Source: Larsenimonas rhizosphaerae
GTDB lineage: Bacteria > Pseudomonadota > Gammaproteobacteria > Pseudomonadales > Halomonadaceae
NCBI RefSeq assembly: GCF_023700005.1
Contig: NZ_JAMLJK010000002.1
Coordinates: 1 to 64,000 of the forward strand
DNA length: 64,000 bases
Reading direction: 5' to 3'
In this document: in pieces, positions 54,694 through 63,532 of the stretch
Layout: every line of letters starts with the position of its first letter
Position numbering within the stretch: the first letter of the stretch is position 1
The notes under the pieces: model-generated
The model's input: only the letters and a program-made list of their open reading frames with translations
The model's database searches: none
Told to the model about the DNA's origin: nothing
Made by a program: the position numbers and the translations under genes

Positions 54694-55599
54694 ATGACTG
54701 CAACACTGGCCATTTTGCCCATTTTCGGTGTGATCGTGCTGGGCTACGTTCTGGGGCGCCGACAATGGCTGACGGCGGAATCTCTGGTCGGGTTGCGAAC
54801 CGTTACCTTCAAATTGTTCATGCCCTGTCTGTTGTTTCTGGGGATTGCCCGGGCACCACTCGGTGAGGTGCTCTCGCCGTGGTTGCTGCTGGCCTATTAC
54901 CTGCCCGCACTGGGCGTATTCATGTTGATCAATCTGTGGGTGTGGCGCAGGTCAGGAGAGTCGACCGTACTGGGGCTGGCAGGAAGCTATTCGAACAATG
55001 TGCTGATCGGGTTGCCGATGGCCGCGTCCCTGTTCGGGGATGATGGGCTGATGTTCGTGTATGCGATTCTGGCATTTCACAGTCTGATCCTGTTTTCCGC
55101 CCACTCGCTTTTTGCAGCCATCGTGGATGCACGCGGCCAGCAGCTCAAGCCACTGACCATGCTCAAGGGAATGATCAACCCGATTATCGTGGGCCTGATG
55201 CTGGGTGGGGTAGTCAACCTGCTCGGGATAACGCTGCCTGACACGCTCACCACCATGCTGGAATGGCTGGGTCGCGCAGCACTGCCCTGTGCGCTGCTGG
55301 TGCTGGGCGTGGGGTTGACCCGCTACCGGTTGCACCTCAGTGCCACCATTGGTGTCATCACCATGCTGAAGCTGATGCTGTTCCCGGCTCTGGTGGCACT
55401 GATGACGGCCTGGCTGCCCGGGATCAGCCCCATGGCCCGTCAGGTCGTGGTCCTGCTGGCAGCAGGGCCGATCGGCGTCAATGTCCTGGCGTTTGTAACC
55501 CGTCCCGAGCAGCAGCGTGACATTGGCGCCTGTATCTTTCTATCGACCCTGGCGGCAGCGTTGACGTTACCGGTCTGGGTGGCATGGATGCACGGGTGA
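54694..55599 (+). CDS. AEC-family transporter
   Basis: An auxin-efflux-carrier/malonate-type permease with about 10 helices in two inverted repeats, 301 residues. Typical segments are LPIFGVIVLGYVLGRRQWLT, SNNVLIGLPMA, and the second-half GVGLTRYRLHL and FPALVALMTAW. The start is between ATG 54682 and 54694; both have a plausible ribosome site. Relatives export or import organic acids such as malonate; the substrate is open. Confidence 0.85.
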   Translation: MTATLAILPIFGVIVLGYVLGRRQWLTAESLVGLRTVTFKLFMPCLLFLGIARAPLGEVLSPWLLLAYYLPALGVFMLINLWVWRRSGESTVLGLAGSYSNNVLIGLPMAASLFGDDGLMFVYAILAFHSLILFSAHSLFAAIVDARGQQLKPLTMLKGMINPIIVGLMLGGVVNLLGITLPDTLTTMLEWLGRAALPCALLVLGVGLTRYRLHLSATIGVITMLKLMLFPALVALMTAWLPGISPMARQVVVLLAAGPIGVNVLAFVTRPEQQRDIGACIFLSTLAAALTLPVWVAWMHG

Positions 55600-55625
55600 T
55601 CCATGACGCCCTGACGGGCGACGCG

Positions 55626-56345
55626 TCAGGCATGGTTCCGCTGTTTTTCTGAAGGGGTGTGAAGTCGCGGAGCGCGTGCGAATACCCTGCGAGCGTCTCC
55701 CTTGCCCCCCTGATGTCTTTCTCGTGCCCTGGCCCACAGCTCGATGCAGGCGTAAAGCATCAGCAGGTAGCCCATCAGCTCCAGACTTTCCTCGACACCG
55801 CTTTTGATCCGGTATTCATAGGCACTGCCCAGTACGGCCTGCCACAGCTCGTGGCGACCCATCAGCCGTGAAAAGACATAGACCGTAAAAAACCCGCCCA
55901 TGAACAAACCGAACGCGGACTCCTGGATGAACTGGCCCAGCTCACGGGCAATACGACGGCGGTGGCGAACGGTATGAGTCACCGTCACCAGAGCGATCAG
56001 CCCGACACACCACTGCCATAGATCATCGATGATGCTGTCGAGCATCGCATCCTGCTCACGAACGAGCGAGGCCAGAAGCCAGCCGAAAAGAAGCGGAATG
56101 CCATATGAGTAAAGGCCCTTGCGCCGAGCGCACCACAGACAGGCCAGACTGGCAGCCAGCGCCGCTGTCTGGGCAAGTTCAACAAAGGACGTTTCGGAGA
56201 AGCGCGGTATCTCCTCCAGCAACAGGCTCCAGTAAAGACCCTGGCATACCAGGGCGGTAAGCAGCAGGTAGCCCAGATAACGGACGAGGGTTTTTTTCAG
56301 TGAAACGCGGGAAGCGACCAGGGGCTCCAGCTGGATGTCCGGCAT
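55626..56345 (-). CDS. Six-helix membrane protein of unknown function
   Basis: A 239-residue protein with about six predicted transmembrane helices (about 24-43, 53-73, 77-95, 109-126, 143-163, 187-205). Between helices 3 and 4 lies a conserved-looking acidic loop REQDAMLDSIIDDLWQW, and there is a basic cytoplasmic-type stretch HTVRHRRRIARELGQF. The C-terminal tail (KGDARRVFARAPRLHTPSEK) is basic and hydrophilic. I do not recognise the family. It is convergent with the AEC gene. The only clue is the stress/transport neighbourhood. Confidence 0.7.
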   Translation of the reverse strand: MPDIQLEPLVASRVSLKKTLVRYLGYLLLTALVCQGLYWSLLLEEIPRFSETSFVELAQTAALAASLACLWCARRKGLYSYGIPLLFGWLLASLVREQDAMLDSIIDDLWQWCVGLIALVTVTHTVRHRRRIARELGQFIQESAFGLFMGGFFTVYVFSRLMGRHELWQAVLGSAYEYRIKSGVEESLELMGYLLMLYACIELWARARERHQGGKGDARRVFARAPRLHTPSEKQRNHA

Positions 56346-56497
56346 GAGGTAACCTTTTAATAAGCGTGCTAAGCATATTATTTAAGACTTCCTTAAGCCG
56401 TGGTGCAAGCGAATACTATGCTGAATCAGGTATCGGCCACGGAATTTCAGTGCCATTTCGATGCCCTGAAGCGCCGCCAGCCCTTTTAAACGCCCGA

Positions 56498-56701
56498 TCA
56501 GCGGGCAGTCGGGAGCGCCTCGCGATTGGATGTCATCAATCGCTCTTCAGCACCTGGGAGCCCGTTAATCAGGGTGTGGACAAGCTGGTCGCGCTCGCTG
56601 TTACTCATGTTATCCACATGGGCTCTGGCGCGCGTGATGGTGTCCTGGCTGCAGGACGGGTCGGCACCGGGTCGCTTGAGAATGAACAGGTCAAAGGCCA
56701 C
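56498..56701 (-). CDS. Doubtful small hypothetical protein
   Basis: A 67-residue frame starting at GTG with a mixed hydrophobic/charged composition (AFDLFILKRPGADPS, then NMSNSERDQLVHTLINGLP) that looks protein-like and partly helical. It lacks a good ribosome site, and an overlapping frame exists on the other strand. Kept as low confidence. Confidence 0.3.
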   Translation of the reverse strand: MAFDLFILKRPGADPSCSQDTITRARAHVDNMSNSERDQLVHTLINGLPGAEERLMTSNREALPTAR

Positions 56702-56848
56702 GCAGGGCGTGAGGTGCGGATTTCACGCATGTGAGTGACCTTGTCTCATGGCAGTTGGGTCAGTTGGCTTGTATGCCACTTCAGGTCATCCAACTAATGT
56801 CGGGTATTTCCGCACTGCGAGGTATACAGGGTGCCATATTGGGGATAG

Positions 56849-56874
56849 TATATTTATATATATCTATATTTATA
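56849..56874. promoter_or_regulatory. AT-rich direct repeat in the OYE leader
   Basis: TATATTTATA occurs at 56849-56858 and 56865-56874, 16 bp apart, and the second overlaps a CTATA-TT-TATAG palindrome. It abuts the ribosome site AGGAA of the OYE gene. ArsR-type repressors favour AT-rich imperfect palindromes, so it is a candidate operator for the ArsR gene downstream. Confidence 0.5.
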
Positions 56875-56886
56875 GGAATAGCCATC

Positions 56887-58017
56887 ATGGCCGATACTGA
56901 CAAGACCCTTGCCGCCCCCCTGTTTGAACCCATGAAATTAAACGGTGCCACGTTGCCCAACCGCATTGCCATGGCGCCGATGACCCGCAACATGTCGCCC
57001 GGCGGTGTGCCGGGCACGGATGTGGCTGAATATTACGAGAGCCGTGCTCTCGGTGGTGTAGGACTCATCATCACGGAAGGGACCTATATCGACCACCCGG
57101 GTGCCAACGGCTACCCGAACGTGCCAGCCTTCCATGGCGCCGGGCTTGAGGGCTGGAAGAACGTGGTGGAGCGGGTACATGCTGCCGGCGGAAAAATCGC
57201 TCCGCAGCTATGGCATGTCGGGCGTGAGCGCCGTCCGGGTACCGAGCCGGAGGGTAACGTGTCGGGCTTCGGGCCGATGGCGATCGTCGAGGACGGCGTC
57301 GAGGTGGTACGTGCCATGAGTGAAGACGATATCCATGATGTGGTGGCCTCGTTCGCGCGGGCAGCCTATGAGGCGAAAAACCTCGGTTTTGATGCGATCG
57401 AGCTGCATGGCGCTCACGGCTATCTGATCGATCAGTTCCTGTGGCGGGAGAGCAACCAGCGCACCGATGCCTATGGTGGCAGCGTGGAGAACCGGCTTCG
57501 ATTCCCGCGCATGATCGTACAGGCGGTGCGCAACGTGACCGGGCCGGACTTTCCGATCATCTTCCGCTTCTCCCAGTGGAAGCTGTCGGATTACCACGCC
57601 CGCATCGCCGAAACACCACAGGAACTCGGTGAACTGCTGCGTCCGCTGGCCGAGGATGGTGTCGACATGTTCCACGCCAGTACGCGCCGCATGTGGGAGC
57701 CGGGCTTTGCCGGCAGCGACATGACACTGGCCCAGTGGGCTCAGGAGTTGACCGGCAGGCCGGTGATCGCGGTGGGCAGTATCGGTCTCGACAAGACCTT
57801 TCGCACCGGTCATTTCACACGAGAAGAAGACCCGACATCGAAAAGCCGGGTGGATATCAAACAGCTTGCCGACCAGCGTACCGATCATCAGTTTGACATG
57901 ATTGCAGTAGGTCGGGCATTGCTGTCTGATCCCGACTGGGCCAACAAGGTGCGTGAAGGCCGGCTTGATGAGCTGCATGACTTTGACAGCGCTGCTCTGG
58001 ATAGTCTGGTGCGCTGA
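56887..58017 (+). CDS. NADH:flavin oxidoreductase, Old Yellow Enzyme family
   Basis: An FMN-dependent ene-reductase (376 residues) acting on electrophilic alkenes, quinones or nitro-compounds. Key segments are NRIAMAPMTRNMS, QLWHVGRERRPG, and ELHGAHGYLIDQFLWRESNQ with the substrate-binding His pair, followed by DAYGGSVENRLRFP. ATG 56887 has AGGAA 8 nt upstream; an upstream extension would encode the repeat region. It precedes an ArsR regulator by 91 bp on the same strand, an arrangement that suggests substrate-induced control. Confidence 0.92.
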   Translation: MADTDKTLAAPLFEPMKLNGATLPNRIAMAPMTRNMSPGGVPGTDVAEYYESRALGGVGLIITEGTYIDHPGANGYPNVPAFHGAGLEGWKNVVERVHAAGGKIAPQLWHVGRERRPGTEPEGNVSGFGPMAIVEDGVEVVRAMSEDDIHDVVASFARAAYEAKNLGFDAIELHGAHGYLIDQFLWRESNQRTDAYGGSVENRLRFPRMIVQAVRNVTGPDFPIIFRFSQWKLSDYHARIAETPQELGELLRPLAEDGVDMFHASTRRMWEPGFAGSDMTLAQWAQELTGRPVIAVGSIGLDKTFRTGHFTREEDPTSKSRVDIKQLADQRTDHQFDMIAVGRALLSDPDWANKVREGRLDELHDFDSAALDSLVR

Positions 58018-58108
58018 GCATGTCACATCGGTGTGCCGGTCATGTGCTCGGCAGCCCGGCCTGCACACCGTATAATGGCCCGATCATTCATTTTCTATGG
58101 CCAGGTGC

Positions 58109-58408
58109 ATGGACATCACTACTGTATTAAGCGCGCTGGACAACCCGGTGCGTCTCGATATCCTGAGCTGGCTCAAGGCCCCCGCGGAGCACTTTCCGCC
58201 GCAGAAGGAAGGGGCACCCGAGGGGGGCATTTGTGTCAGCCATATTCGTGAAAAGGCCGGCCTGTCACAGCCTACGATCTCACTGTATCTGGCGACCCTG
58301 TCACGGGCCGGGCTGGTCTCGTCGCATCGCGCCGGGCAGTGGACCTACTACCGCTATGAGCGCGACACCGCACAGGCCTTTCTAGGTGCGCTCGCCGAAC
58401 GGCTGTGA
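58109..58408 (+). CDS. ArsR-family transcriptional regulator
   Basis: A 99-residue winged-helix repressor: ALDNPVRLDILSWLK at the N-terminus, recognition helix AGLSQPTISLYLATLSRAGLV, and wing SHRAGQWTYYRYE. It lacks the CxC metal motif; the only Cys is residue 42 (GGICVSHI), just before the helix-turn-helix. Start 58109 was chosen over ATG 58097 because of the AGG spacing. It probably regulates the OYE gene upstream, by an electrophile or other ligand rather than metal (inference). Convergent with the photolyase gene, 3 bp apart. Confidence 0.88.
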   Translation: MDITTVLSALDNPVRLDILSWLKAPAEHFPPQKEGAPEGGICVSHIREKAGLSQPTISLYLATLSRAGLVSSHRAGQWTYYRYERDTAQAFLGALAERL

Positions 58409-58411
58409 GCT

Positions 58412-59947
58412 TTACAGCCTTTCCACGTTGTTTCTGACCCAGCGGGCGCGCGCAAGCGTCGCCGCGCGCCTGTCGTCGGCCTGACGGTCCCAGTTGCGAT
58501 ACATCATCTTCATGCGGTGGTTCCCCTCGAACCGGTCACGGTGGCGGTCAAGAAACGCCCAGTAGAGGCTGTTGAACGGGCAGCTGTCATCCTCGCTGGT
58601 GGTCTTGACGTTATACGTGCAGTGCGCACAGTAATCGCCCTGGCGGTCGATATAGCGACCGCTCGCGGCGTAGGGTTTCGAACCCATCACACCGCCGTCG
58701 GCGTGCAGCGCCATGCCGAGGGTGTTCGGCAGCTCCACCCACTCGAAGGCATCCACGAACACCGCCAGATACCACTCGCACACCTCACGTGGGTTGACGC
58801 CGAGCAGTAGCGCGAAGTTGCCGGTTACCATCAGTCGCTGGATATGATGGGCGTAGCCGTATTGCTCGATGCCGCGCACCACTTCACGGATGCAGTGCAT
58901 GTCGGTCTCGCCGCCCCAGTAGCTCCACGGCAGTGTCTTGCGAGCATTCAGATGATTGCGCTCGGCGTAGTCCGGCATCAGCTGCCAGTAAAGCCCACGC
59001 ACGTACTCTCTCCAGCCAAGAATCTGACGGATGAAGCCTTCGACGGCATTGAGGGGCGCATTGCCGTCCCTGTAGGCCTGCTCGGCGCGCCGGCAGACGT
59101 CCAGCGGGTCGAGCAGCCCCAGATTCAGTGACGATGAAATGAGTGCGTGAAACAGAAAGGGCTGACCGTGGGCGAGGGCATCCTGAAAGTCGCCGAAGCC
59201 GGGCAGAGCCTCGTCGATGAAGGTCTCGAGCAGCCGTTCGGCCTCGTCATGGGTGGTCGGCCAGTTGAAGGTATCGAGGGTGCCGAAATGATCGCCGAAG
59301 CGATTCTCGATCTGGCGGGCAAGCGTTCTGGTCGCCTCGCTCATCTCGAACCCGGGATGCTCGGGCAGGGGCGTATTGCCGTCATAGGCGCGGCGATTGT
59401 CGGCATCGAAGTTCCACTGGCCACCGGCAGGTGAGCCGTCGGCATTCATCAAAAGCCCGGTGCGCTGCCTCATCTCGCGGTAGAAATACTCCATCCGCCA
59501 CGCCTTGCGATCCCTGGCCCATTGCCTGAAAAACGACAGCGGCGCGATGAAGCGGGTGTCGGCGCGAAGCTCGACCTCGTCTACCGGCAGGTCGGCCTGC
59601 CAGCGCCGCATCGTCTGATGCAGCCGGTGCTCGCCACAGTGGGTCAGGATGACCCGATCATAGTGGCGGCGTTCAAGCTCATGGCGTACCGCGTCTTCCA
59701 GTGAATTGGCGTCGATGGTGCTGTCGATCTTTCGGTAGATGACCTGCTTGCCCTGTTGCTCGAGGCGGGTCGCAAAGGCGCGCATGGCCGCGAAGATCAG
59801 CAGAATCTTCTGGGGGTGGTGCGGTACGTAGCGGGCTTCCTGATCGACCTCGGCCATCAGCACCCGGTCGGTGTCGAGGTCGAAATCATCAAAGGCGGGA
59901 AGGCGGTCGCTGAGCTGATCGCCCAGAAGAACAACGAGAGAGGCCAT
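58412..59947 (-). CDS. phrB: Iron-sulfur bacterial cryptochrome/photolyase (FeS-BCP, PhrB-like)
   Basis: A 511-residue flavoprotein of the group that repairs (6-4) photoproducts with a [4Fe-4S] cluster and a lumazine antenna. Four cysteines at 352, 440, 443 and 456 match the cluster ligands of Agrobacterium PhrB (350, 438, 441, 454) with a constant offset of 2. The motif YCAHCTYNVKTTSEDD and SCPFNSLYW are diagnostic, and GYAHHIQRLMVTGNFALLLG is the FAD-binding region. The N-terminal MASLVVLLGDQLSDRLPA is the antenna domain. AGGA lies 7 nt before the ATG at 59947. Confidence 0.93.
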   Translation of the reverse strand: MASLVVLLGDQLSDRLPAFDDFDLDTDRVLMAEVDQEARYVPHHPQKILLIFAAMRAFATRLEQQGKQVIYRKIDSTIDANSLEDAVRHELERRHYDRVILTHCGEHRLHQTMRRWQADLPVDEVELRADTRFIAPLSFFRQWARDRKAWRMEYFYREMRQRTGLLMNADGSPAGGQWNFDADNRRAYDGNTPLPEHPGFEMSEATRTLARQIENRFGDHFGTLDTFNWPTTHDEAERLLETFIDEALPGFGDFQDALAHGQPFLFHALISSSLNLGLLDPLDVCRRAEQAYRDGNAPLNAVEGFIRQILGWREYVRGLYWQLMPDYAERNHLNARKTLPWSYWGGETDMHCIREVVRGIEQYGYAHHIQRLMVTGNFALLLGVNPREVCEWYLAVFVDAFEWVELPNTLGMALHADGGVMGSKPYAASGRYIDRQGDYCAHCTYNVKTTSEDDSCPFNSLYWAFLDRHRDRFEGNHRMKMMYRNWDRQADDRRAATLARARWVRNNVERL

Positions 59948-59992
59948 GTGCATATCCTGTCCACGGGTATGCGAAAAGCGTAGCCGGAAATT

Positions 59993-60012
59993 GGCGCCGC
60001 CAGGGCGGCGCC
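59993..60012 (-). terminator. GC-rich hairpin after nhaC
   Basis: GGCGCCGCC and GGCGGCGCC are perfect 9-bp arms with a 2-nt loop, 8 bp after the nhaC stop, followed on the - strand by AATTTCC. Probable weak terminator. Confidence 0.55.
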
Positions 60013-60020
60013 GTGAGAGA

Positions 60021-61487
60021 TCAGTCGGTAGGGCGGGTGGTCAGGGTATTGCCCTTGGCATCTTCAAAGGTGCGGCCCCAGCCGGTGATCGCGGCGAACA
60101 GCATGATGGCCAGCAGCAACCACCCCTGGAAGACGAAGGGAAAAACTGCCGTCGGTGATACGACCGGCAGCCAGGCGTAGGTTTCCTGCATGGCGCTGAT
60201 CGTCGCCCAGCCCAGAAGTACCGGCGCACCCCAGGGAAAGATGTAGCCCAGGGCCGAGGTCACGGCGTCGAGCATGTTGGCGCGGCGGTAGCGGTGAATA
60301 TGGTAGCGCGTGCCCAGCTCGCGGACGAAGGGAGCGGCGGCAATCTCGGCGGCGGTATTAATGGTGATGGCGCTGTTGAGCAGAGCTACCAGACCCCAGA
60401 TCGCCAGTTCCGCCCGACGCACTGAATCCTTGATCCAGCGCATCAGAAGTTCGGTCACACGGTCCATGGTGCCGCCGAGGGTCATCAGATGTGCAGCCCC
60501 GACGATCAGAAGAATCAGTACTGCCATGTTGATGTAGCCTTTCACCCCACGCACGAGTGCGCCGCCCATCTCGCCATCGGCGTTCACGGTCAGCAAGTCT
60601 GCCGGTGAGGCCATGCCGGTCACCAGCATCAGCCCGCAGGCGCACAGAATGCCCCAGGTCAGAGAGGTCAGCAGGTGCTGGCCGCGAAGGGCCAGCGTCA
60701 GCACCAGTACAAACGGGATCAGCATGATCAGGCCCTGCGGGTCAGTGGCTGACTGCATGGCGGTTACGGCATCCGGCCCCGCATTGCCTGCGTCACTGCC
60801 ACCGAACACCACCAGCAGAATCAGGGTCGGCAGGCCGGCCATGACGGAATACTTGAAGCGGCTTTTGACCACGCCCGGTACGTCGGCGTCCTGGGTGGTG
60901 GCGGAAACGATGGTTGTGTCGGAGACCGGCGCGAGGTTATCGCCGAAGATGGCACCGGAGAGAATCGCGGCAAACAGCATCACCGGGTCACCACCAACGG
61001 CGATGCCGGCCGGGTACATGAAGGTACAAAAGGCCACTACCGTGCCGTAGCCGGTGCCGACGGCACTGGAGAAGATCGCCGCCAGCAGGAACGCCAGCCC
61101 GACGAACACGCCTCCGGAGGCATCGGAAATGCTTCCCAGCCAGATCAACCCCTCGACCAGCCCGCCGGTCTGAAGCACCTGCGCGAACATGCCGGCATAA
61201 AACCAGGCTACCAGTGCGACAACGCCGATGGGCTGCGTCAGTCCGTCAAACAGCCCTTCTGCATAGGCATGCCATTTGCTCTTGCAGAAGAACAGGCCCA
61301 GCGTCAGGCCAAACAATGCCCCCATGATCAGGCCGACTTCGGAGGCAAACCCCTGCACACTGATCGTGATGGCCCAGACAACAAAAAACACCAGGGGCAC
61401 GGCAGCGCCCCAGACACCGAAGCGGAAGGTCAGCGCCGGGGGCTGTGCCTGGCCGTCAGCAGCGCTGGTAGAGGAAGAAGATGACAT
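60021..61487 (-). CDS. nhaC: Na+/H+ antiporter NhaC family
   Basis: A 488-residue membrane protein with about 12 helices. Conserved segments are GTGYGTVVAFCTFMYPAGIA, FGDNLAPVSDTTIVSATTQ (antiporter signature) and NSAITINTAAEIAAAPFVRE in the second half. It exports Na+ in exchange for H+, in keeping with a salt-adapted host. The start at 61487 has AGGA 7 nt upstream; an upstream extension is not conserved-looking. Ion specificity beyond the family (for example malate/lactate exchange in MleN) cannot be read. Confidence 0.88.
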   Translation of the reverse strand: MSSSSSTSAADGQAQPPALTFRFGVWGAAVPLVFFVVWAITISVQGFASEVGLIMGALFGLTLGLFFCKSKWHAYAEGLFDGLTQPIGVVALVAWFYAGMFAQVLQTGGLVEGLIWLGSISDASGGVFVGLAFLLAAIFSSAVGTGYGTVVAFCTFMYPAGIAVGGDPVMLFAAILSGAIFGDNLAPVSDTTIVSATTQDADVPGVVKSRFKYSVMAGLPTLILLVVFGGSDAGNAGPDAVTAMQSATDPQGLIMLIPFVLVLTLALRGQHLLTSLTWGILCACGLMLVTGMASPADLLTVNADGEMGGALVRGVKGYINMAVLILLIVGAAHLMTLGGTMDRVTELLMRWIKDSVRRAELAIWGLVALLNSAITINTAAEIAAAPFVRELGTRYHIHRYRRANMLDAVTSALGYIFPWGAPVLLGWATISAMQETYAWLPVVSPTAVFPFVFQGWLLLAIMLFAAITGWGRTFEDAKGNTLTTRPTD

Positions 61488-61595
61488 GGTGTAGTCCTGT
61501 GCACGTGTGTGGCAGAGCGGTATGTGATTATGGGCCGGCAGTCTATCAGGCGAACCGGAAAGGCCCAATTTCCAGTGTCAGGCCTGGCGCTCACC

Positions 61596-62288
61596 TCAGT
61601 ACATGGGTTCCAGCACACAGTTCACGTTGAACTCCGCCACGCTGGAGGTATTGGGAAGATTGATCAGCAGCCCGACAGCCTCTGCAATGGCTGTCGGGTC
61701 GGTCATCTGGTCGGGAGGATAGTGGGTGATGCTGCGGGCCATGTCCGTATTGACGAACCCCGGATTGATGGCCGTGGCTCGAATGCCATGCTCCCAGCCG
61801 GCCTGACGCAGGGCATGAGCCAGCGCCACCGTGGCATGCTTGGTAAGTGCATAGGTACCGGAATCGGCTGACTTGACGCGTTTGCCGGACAGTGAACCCG
61901 GCAGAAGGATGCGGCCACGGCCGCTGGCCTTGAGTGGCTCCCAGGCAGCCTTTGCCAATCGACGAGGCGCCATGACGTTAACCGCCATCATGGCTTCCAG
62001 TTCGTCCTCCTCGGCATCAATGACACTTTTAGGAATCATGAGCCCGGCGCAGGGAACAAGGGCATCGATGCGCCCGAATCGAGCGTGCGCTTCCTGCACC
62101 CAGGCCGGCTCCTGGCCCTCGGTTGCATCATAGGCGAACAGGTGGCAGCGGCCATCATCATCCCAGGCGGGGCGGCTCGGGGTACGCATTCCCAGCGACA
62201 GCTGCCAGCCCTGCTGATACAGGTGTCTTGCGATGTCGGCACCGATGCCGCGATTGGCACCGGAAACGAGTGCAACTCTAACGTCCAT
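61596..62288 (-). CDS. Short-chain dehydrogenase/reductase
   Basis: A classical SDR of 230 residues: coenzyme motif SGANRGIGADIARHL at the N-terminus, PCAG (NNAG position), catalytic Ser in LPGSLSGKR and YALTK with the Tyr and Lys. The start at 62288 follows a GGGAG site 10 nt upstream. Substrate unknown. It lies upstream of nhaC on the same strand with a 108-bp gap. Confidence 0.88.
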   Translation of the reverse strand: MDVRVALVSGANRGIGADIARHLYQQGWQLSLGMRTPSRPAWDDDGRCHLFAYDATEGQEPAWVQEAHARFGRIDALVPCAGLMIPKSVIDAEEDELEAMMAVNVMAPRRLAKAAWEPLKASGRGRILLPGSLSGKRVKSADSGTYALTKHATVALAHALRQAGWEHGIRATAINPGFVNTDMARSITHYPPDQMTDPTAIAEAVGLLINLPNTSSVAEFNVNCVLEPMY

Positions 62289-62375
62289 GGCAGTATTTCT
62301 CCCGTCGGCAGGCAAGTGTATAGCCGCTTACTGTAGGCAGCGACATACCCGCCGGCCACCCTGGTCCGGCATTTT

Positions 62376-62867
62376 CTAGATCAGGGCCATGCTCTGCTGC
62401 GCCTGCTCAAGCGCCAGCAGCTGTTCCTTGAGGGTCAGGCCACCGGAATAACCGGTCAACTGCCCCTTGCTGCCCACGACCCGATGGCAGGGAATCATGA
62501 TCGGCAGCGGGTTTTTATTGTTGGCCATGCCGACGGCGCGCGCCGCTTCCGGTTGCTCAATGGCCCTGGCAATCTCGCCATAACTGCGCACCTCGCCCCA
62601 GGGAATGGCCTGCAGTGCCTGCCAGACACGATGCTGAAAAGGCGTGCCCTGAGGTTCGAGTGGCACGGTGAAGTGGTGGCAGTGCCCGGCAAGGTAGGCG
62701 CACAATTCTCTGGCGGCCTGCTCCAGGATCGGGTGATGGAGGCTGTCATCGTCACTGGTGGCATCGGGTGTGGTCAAAAATTCGATGCTGGTCAGTGCGT
62801 GATCACTGGCAGTCAGTCGAAGGGTACCGATCGGCAGATCGGCAAGGGTCAGGCGGGCCGTTGTCAT
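62376..62867 (-). CDS. ogt: Methylated-DNA-[protein]-cysteine S-methyltransferase
   Basis: A suicide repair enzyme that removes alkyl groups from O6-guanine. The acceptor Cys is at residue 127 in IPCHRVVGS; the DNA-binding helix region is GTPFQHRVWQALQAIPWGEV. 164 residues, no AdaA domain, so Ogt rather than Ada. The start at 62867 was chosen on family length (MTTARLTLADLP). Confidence 0.93.
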   Translation of the reverse strand: MTTARLTLADLPIGTLRLTASDHALTSIEFLTTPDATSDDDSLHHPILEQAARELCAYLAGHCHHFTVPLEPQGTPFQHRVWQALQAIPWGEVRSYGEIARAIEQPEAARAVGMANNKNPLPIMIPCHRVVGSKGQLTGYSGGLTLKEQLLALEQAQQSMALI

Positions 62868-63014
62868 TGTTCTGCTCCGGTGCGGGCAATACGTCAAGCC
62901 TGGCACACCGGGTACGGTGCCAGGCACAAATAGCGCCCTGATATGACCAAAGACCAGGGGGCGTCAGGGGCCCCTGCCGTCATCAGCGATCGTGTCATCA
63001 TCTGGTCGGGCATG

Positions 63015-63042
63015 AAAAAGGCGCCCCGGGATGGGGCGCCTT
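63015..63042 (-). terminator. Intrinsic terminator of ohr
   Basis: AAGGCGCCCC and GGGGCGCCTT form a perfect 10-bp stem with a 5-nt loop, with an A run (T on the - strand) at 63015-63019. Confidence 0.85.
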
Positions 63043-63060
63043 CTGTCGATGAGTCAGGTT

Positions 63061-63489
63061 TCAGACGCTGACGTTGAGCGTGACATCAATATTGCCGCGG
63101 GTCGCGTTGGAGTAGGGGCATACACCATGGGCCTTCTCGACCAGCGCATCAGCCTGTTTCTGCTCAAGGCCGGGCAGTGACACGTTCAGGGTGACTTCGA
63201 TACCAAAGCCGCCGGGAACCCTGCCGATGCCGACATCACCCGTGATGCTGGTATCTTCCGGCAGGGACACCTTTTCCTGGCCCGCGACAAACTGCAGTGC
63301 GCCAATGAAGCAGGCAGAGTACCCGGCAGCAAAGAGCTGTTCCGGGTTGGTGCCCTCTCCGCCGGCGCCCCCCAGCTCCCTGGGCGTCGACAGTTTGACG
63401 TCCAGGGCGTTATCGGCTGAAGTGGCCTGACCATCACGGCCGCCGGTAGCGGTAGCCTGGGCACGGTAAATAACCTGTTCGATGCTCAT
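63061..63489 (-). CDS. ohr: Organic hydroperoxide resistance protein Ohr
   Basis: A dithiol peroxidase of the OsmC/Ohr family, 142 residues. The reactive cysteines are Cys60 ([12 protein letters not shown]) and Cys124 ([14 protein letters not shown]), with the family pattern around both. It reduces organic and fatty acid hydroperoxides using lipoyl proteins. It lies 43 bp after ohrR on the same strand; expression is presumably controlled by OhrR. Confidence 0.96.
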   Translation of the reverse strand: MSIEQVIYRAQATATGGRDGQATSADNALDVKLSTPRELGGAGGEGTNPEQLFAAGYSACFIGALQFVAGQEKVSLPEDTSITGDVGIGRVPGGFGIEVTLNVSLPGLEQKQADALVEKAHGVCPYSNATRGNIDVTLNVSV

Positions 63490-63532
63490 GAAATGCTCCT
63501 GTCAGAGTAGGTTGCTGCAACAAGGGAAACGA

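Larger units (their letters stand above)
56346..56886. other. Long intergenic region upstream of the OYE gene (541 bp)
   Basis: Contains a doubtful small leftward open frame (56498-56701) and the AT-rich repeat at 56849-56874. It must hold the promoter of the membrane protein (leftwards) and of the OYE gene (rightwards). No RNA gene was recognised. Confidence 0.55.

Noticed and set aside
56526-56738. Small + strand open frame overlapping the doubtful frame at 56498
   Set aside because: Trp/Ser-rich composition without ribosome site; looks like a chance frame.
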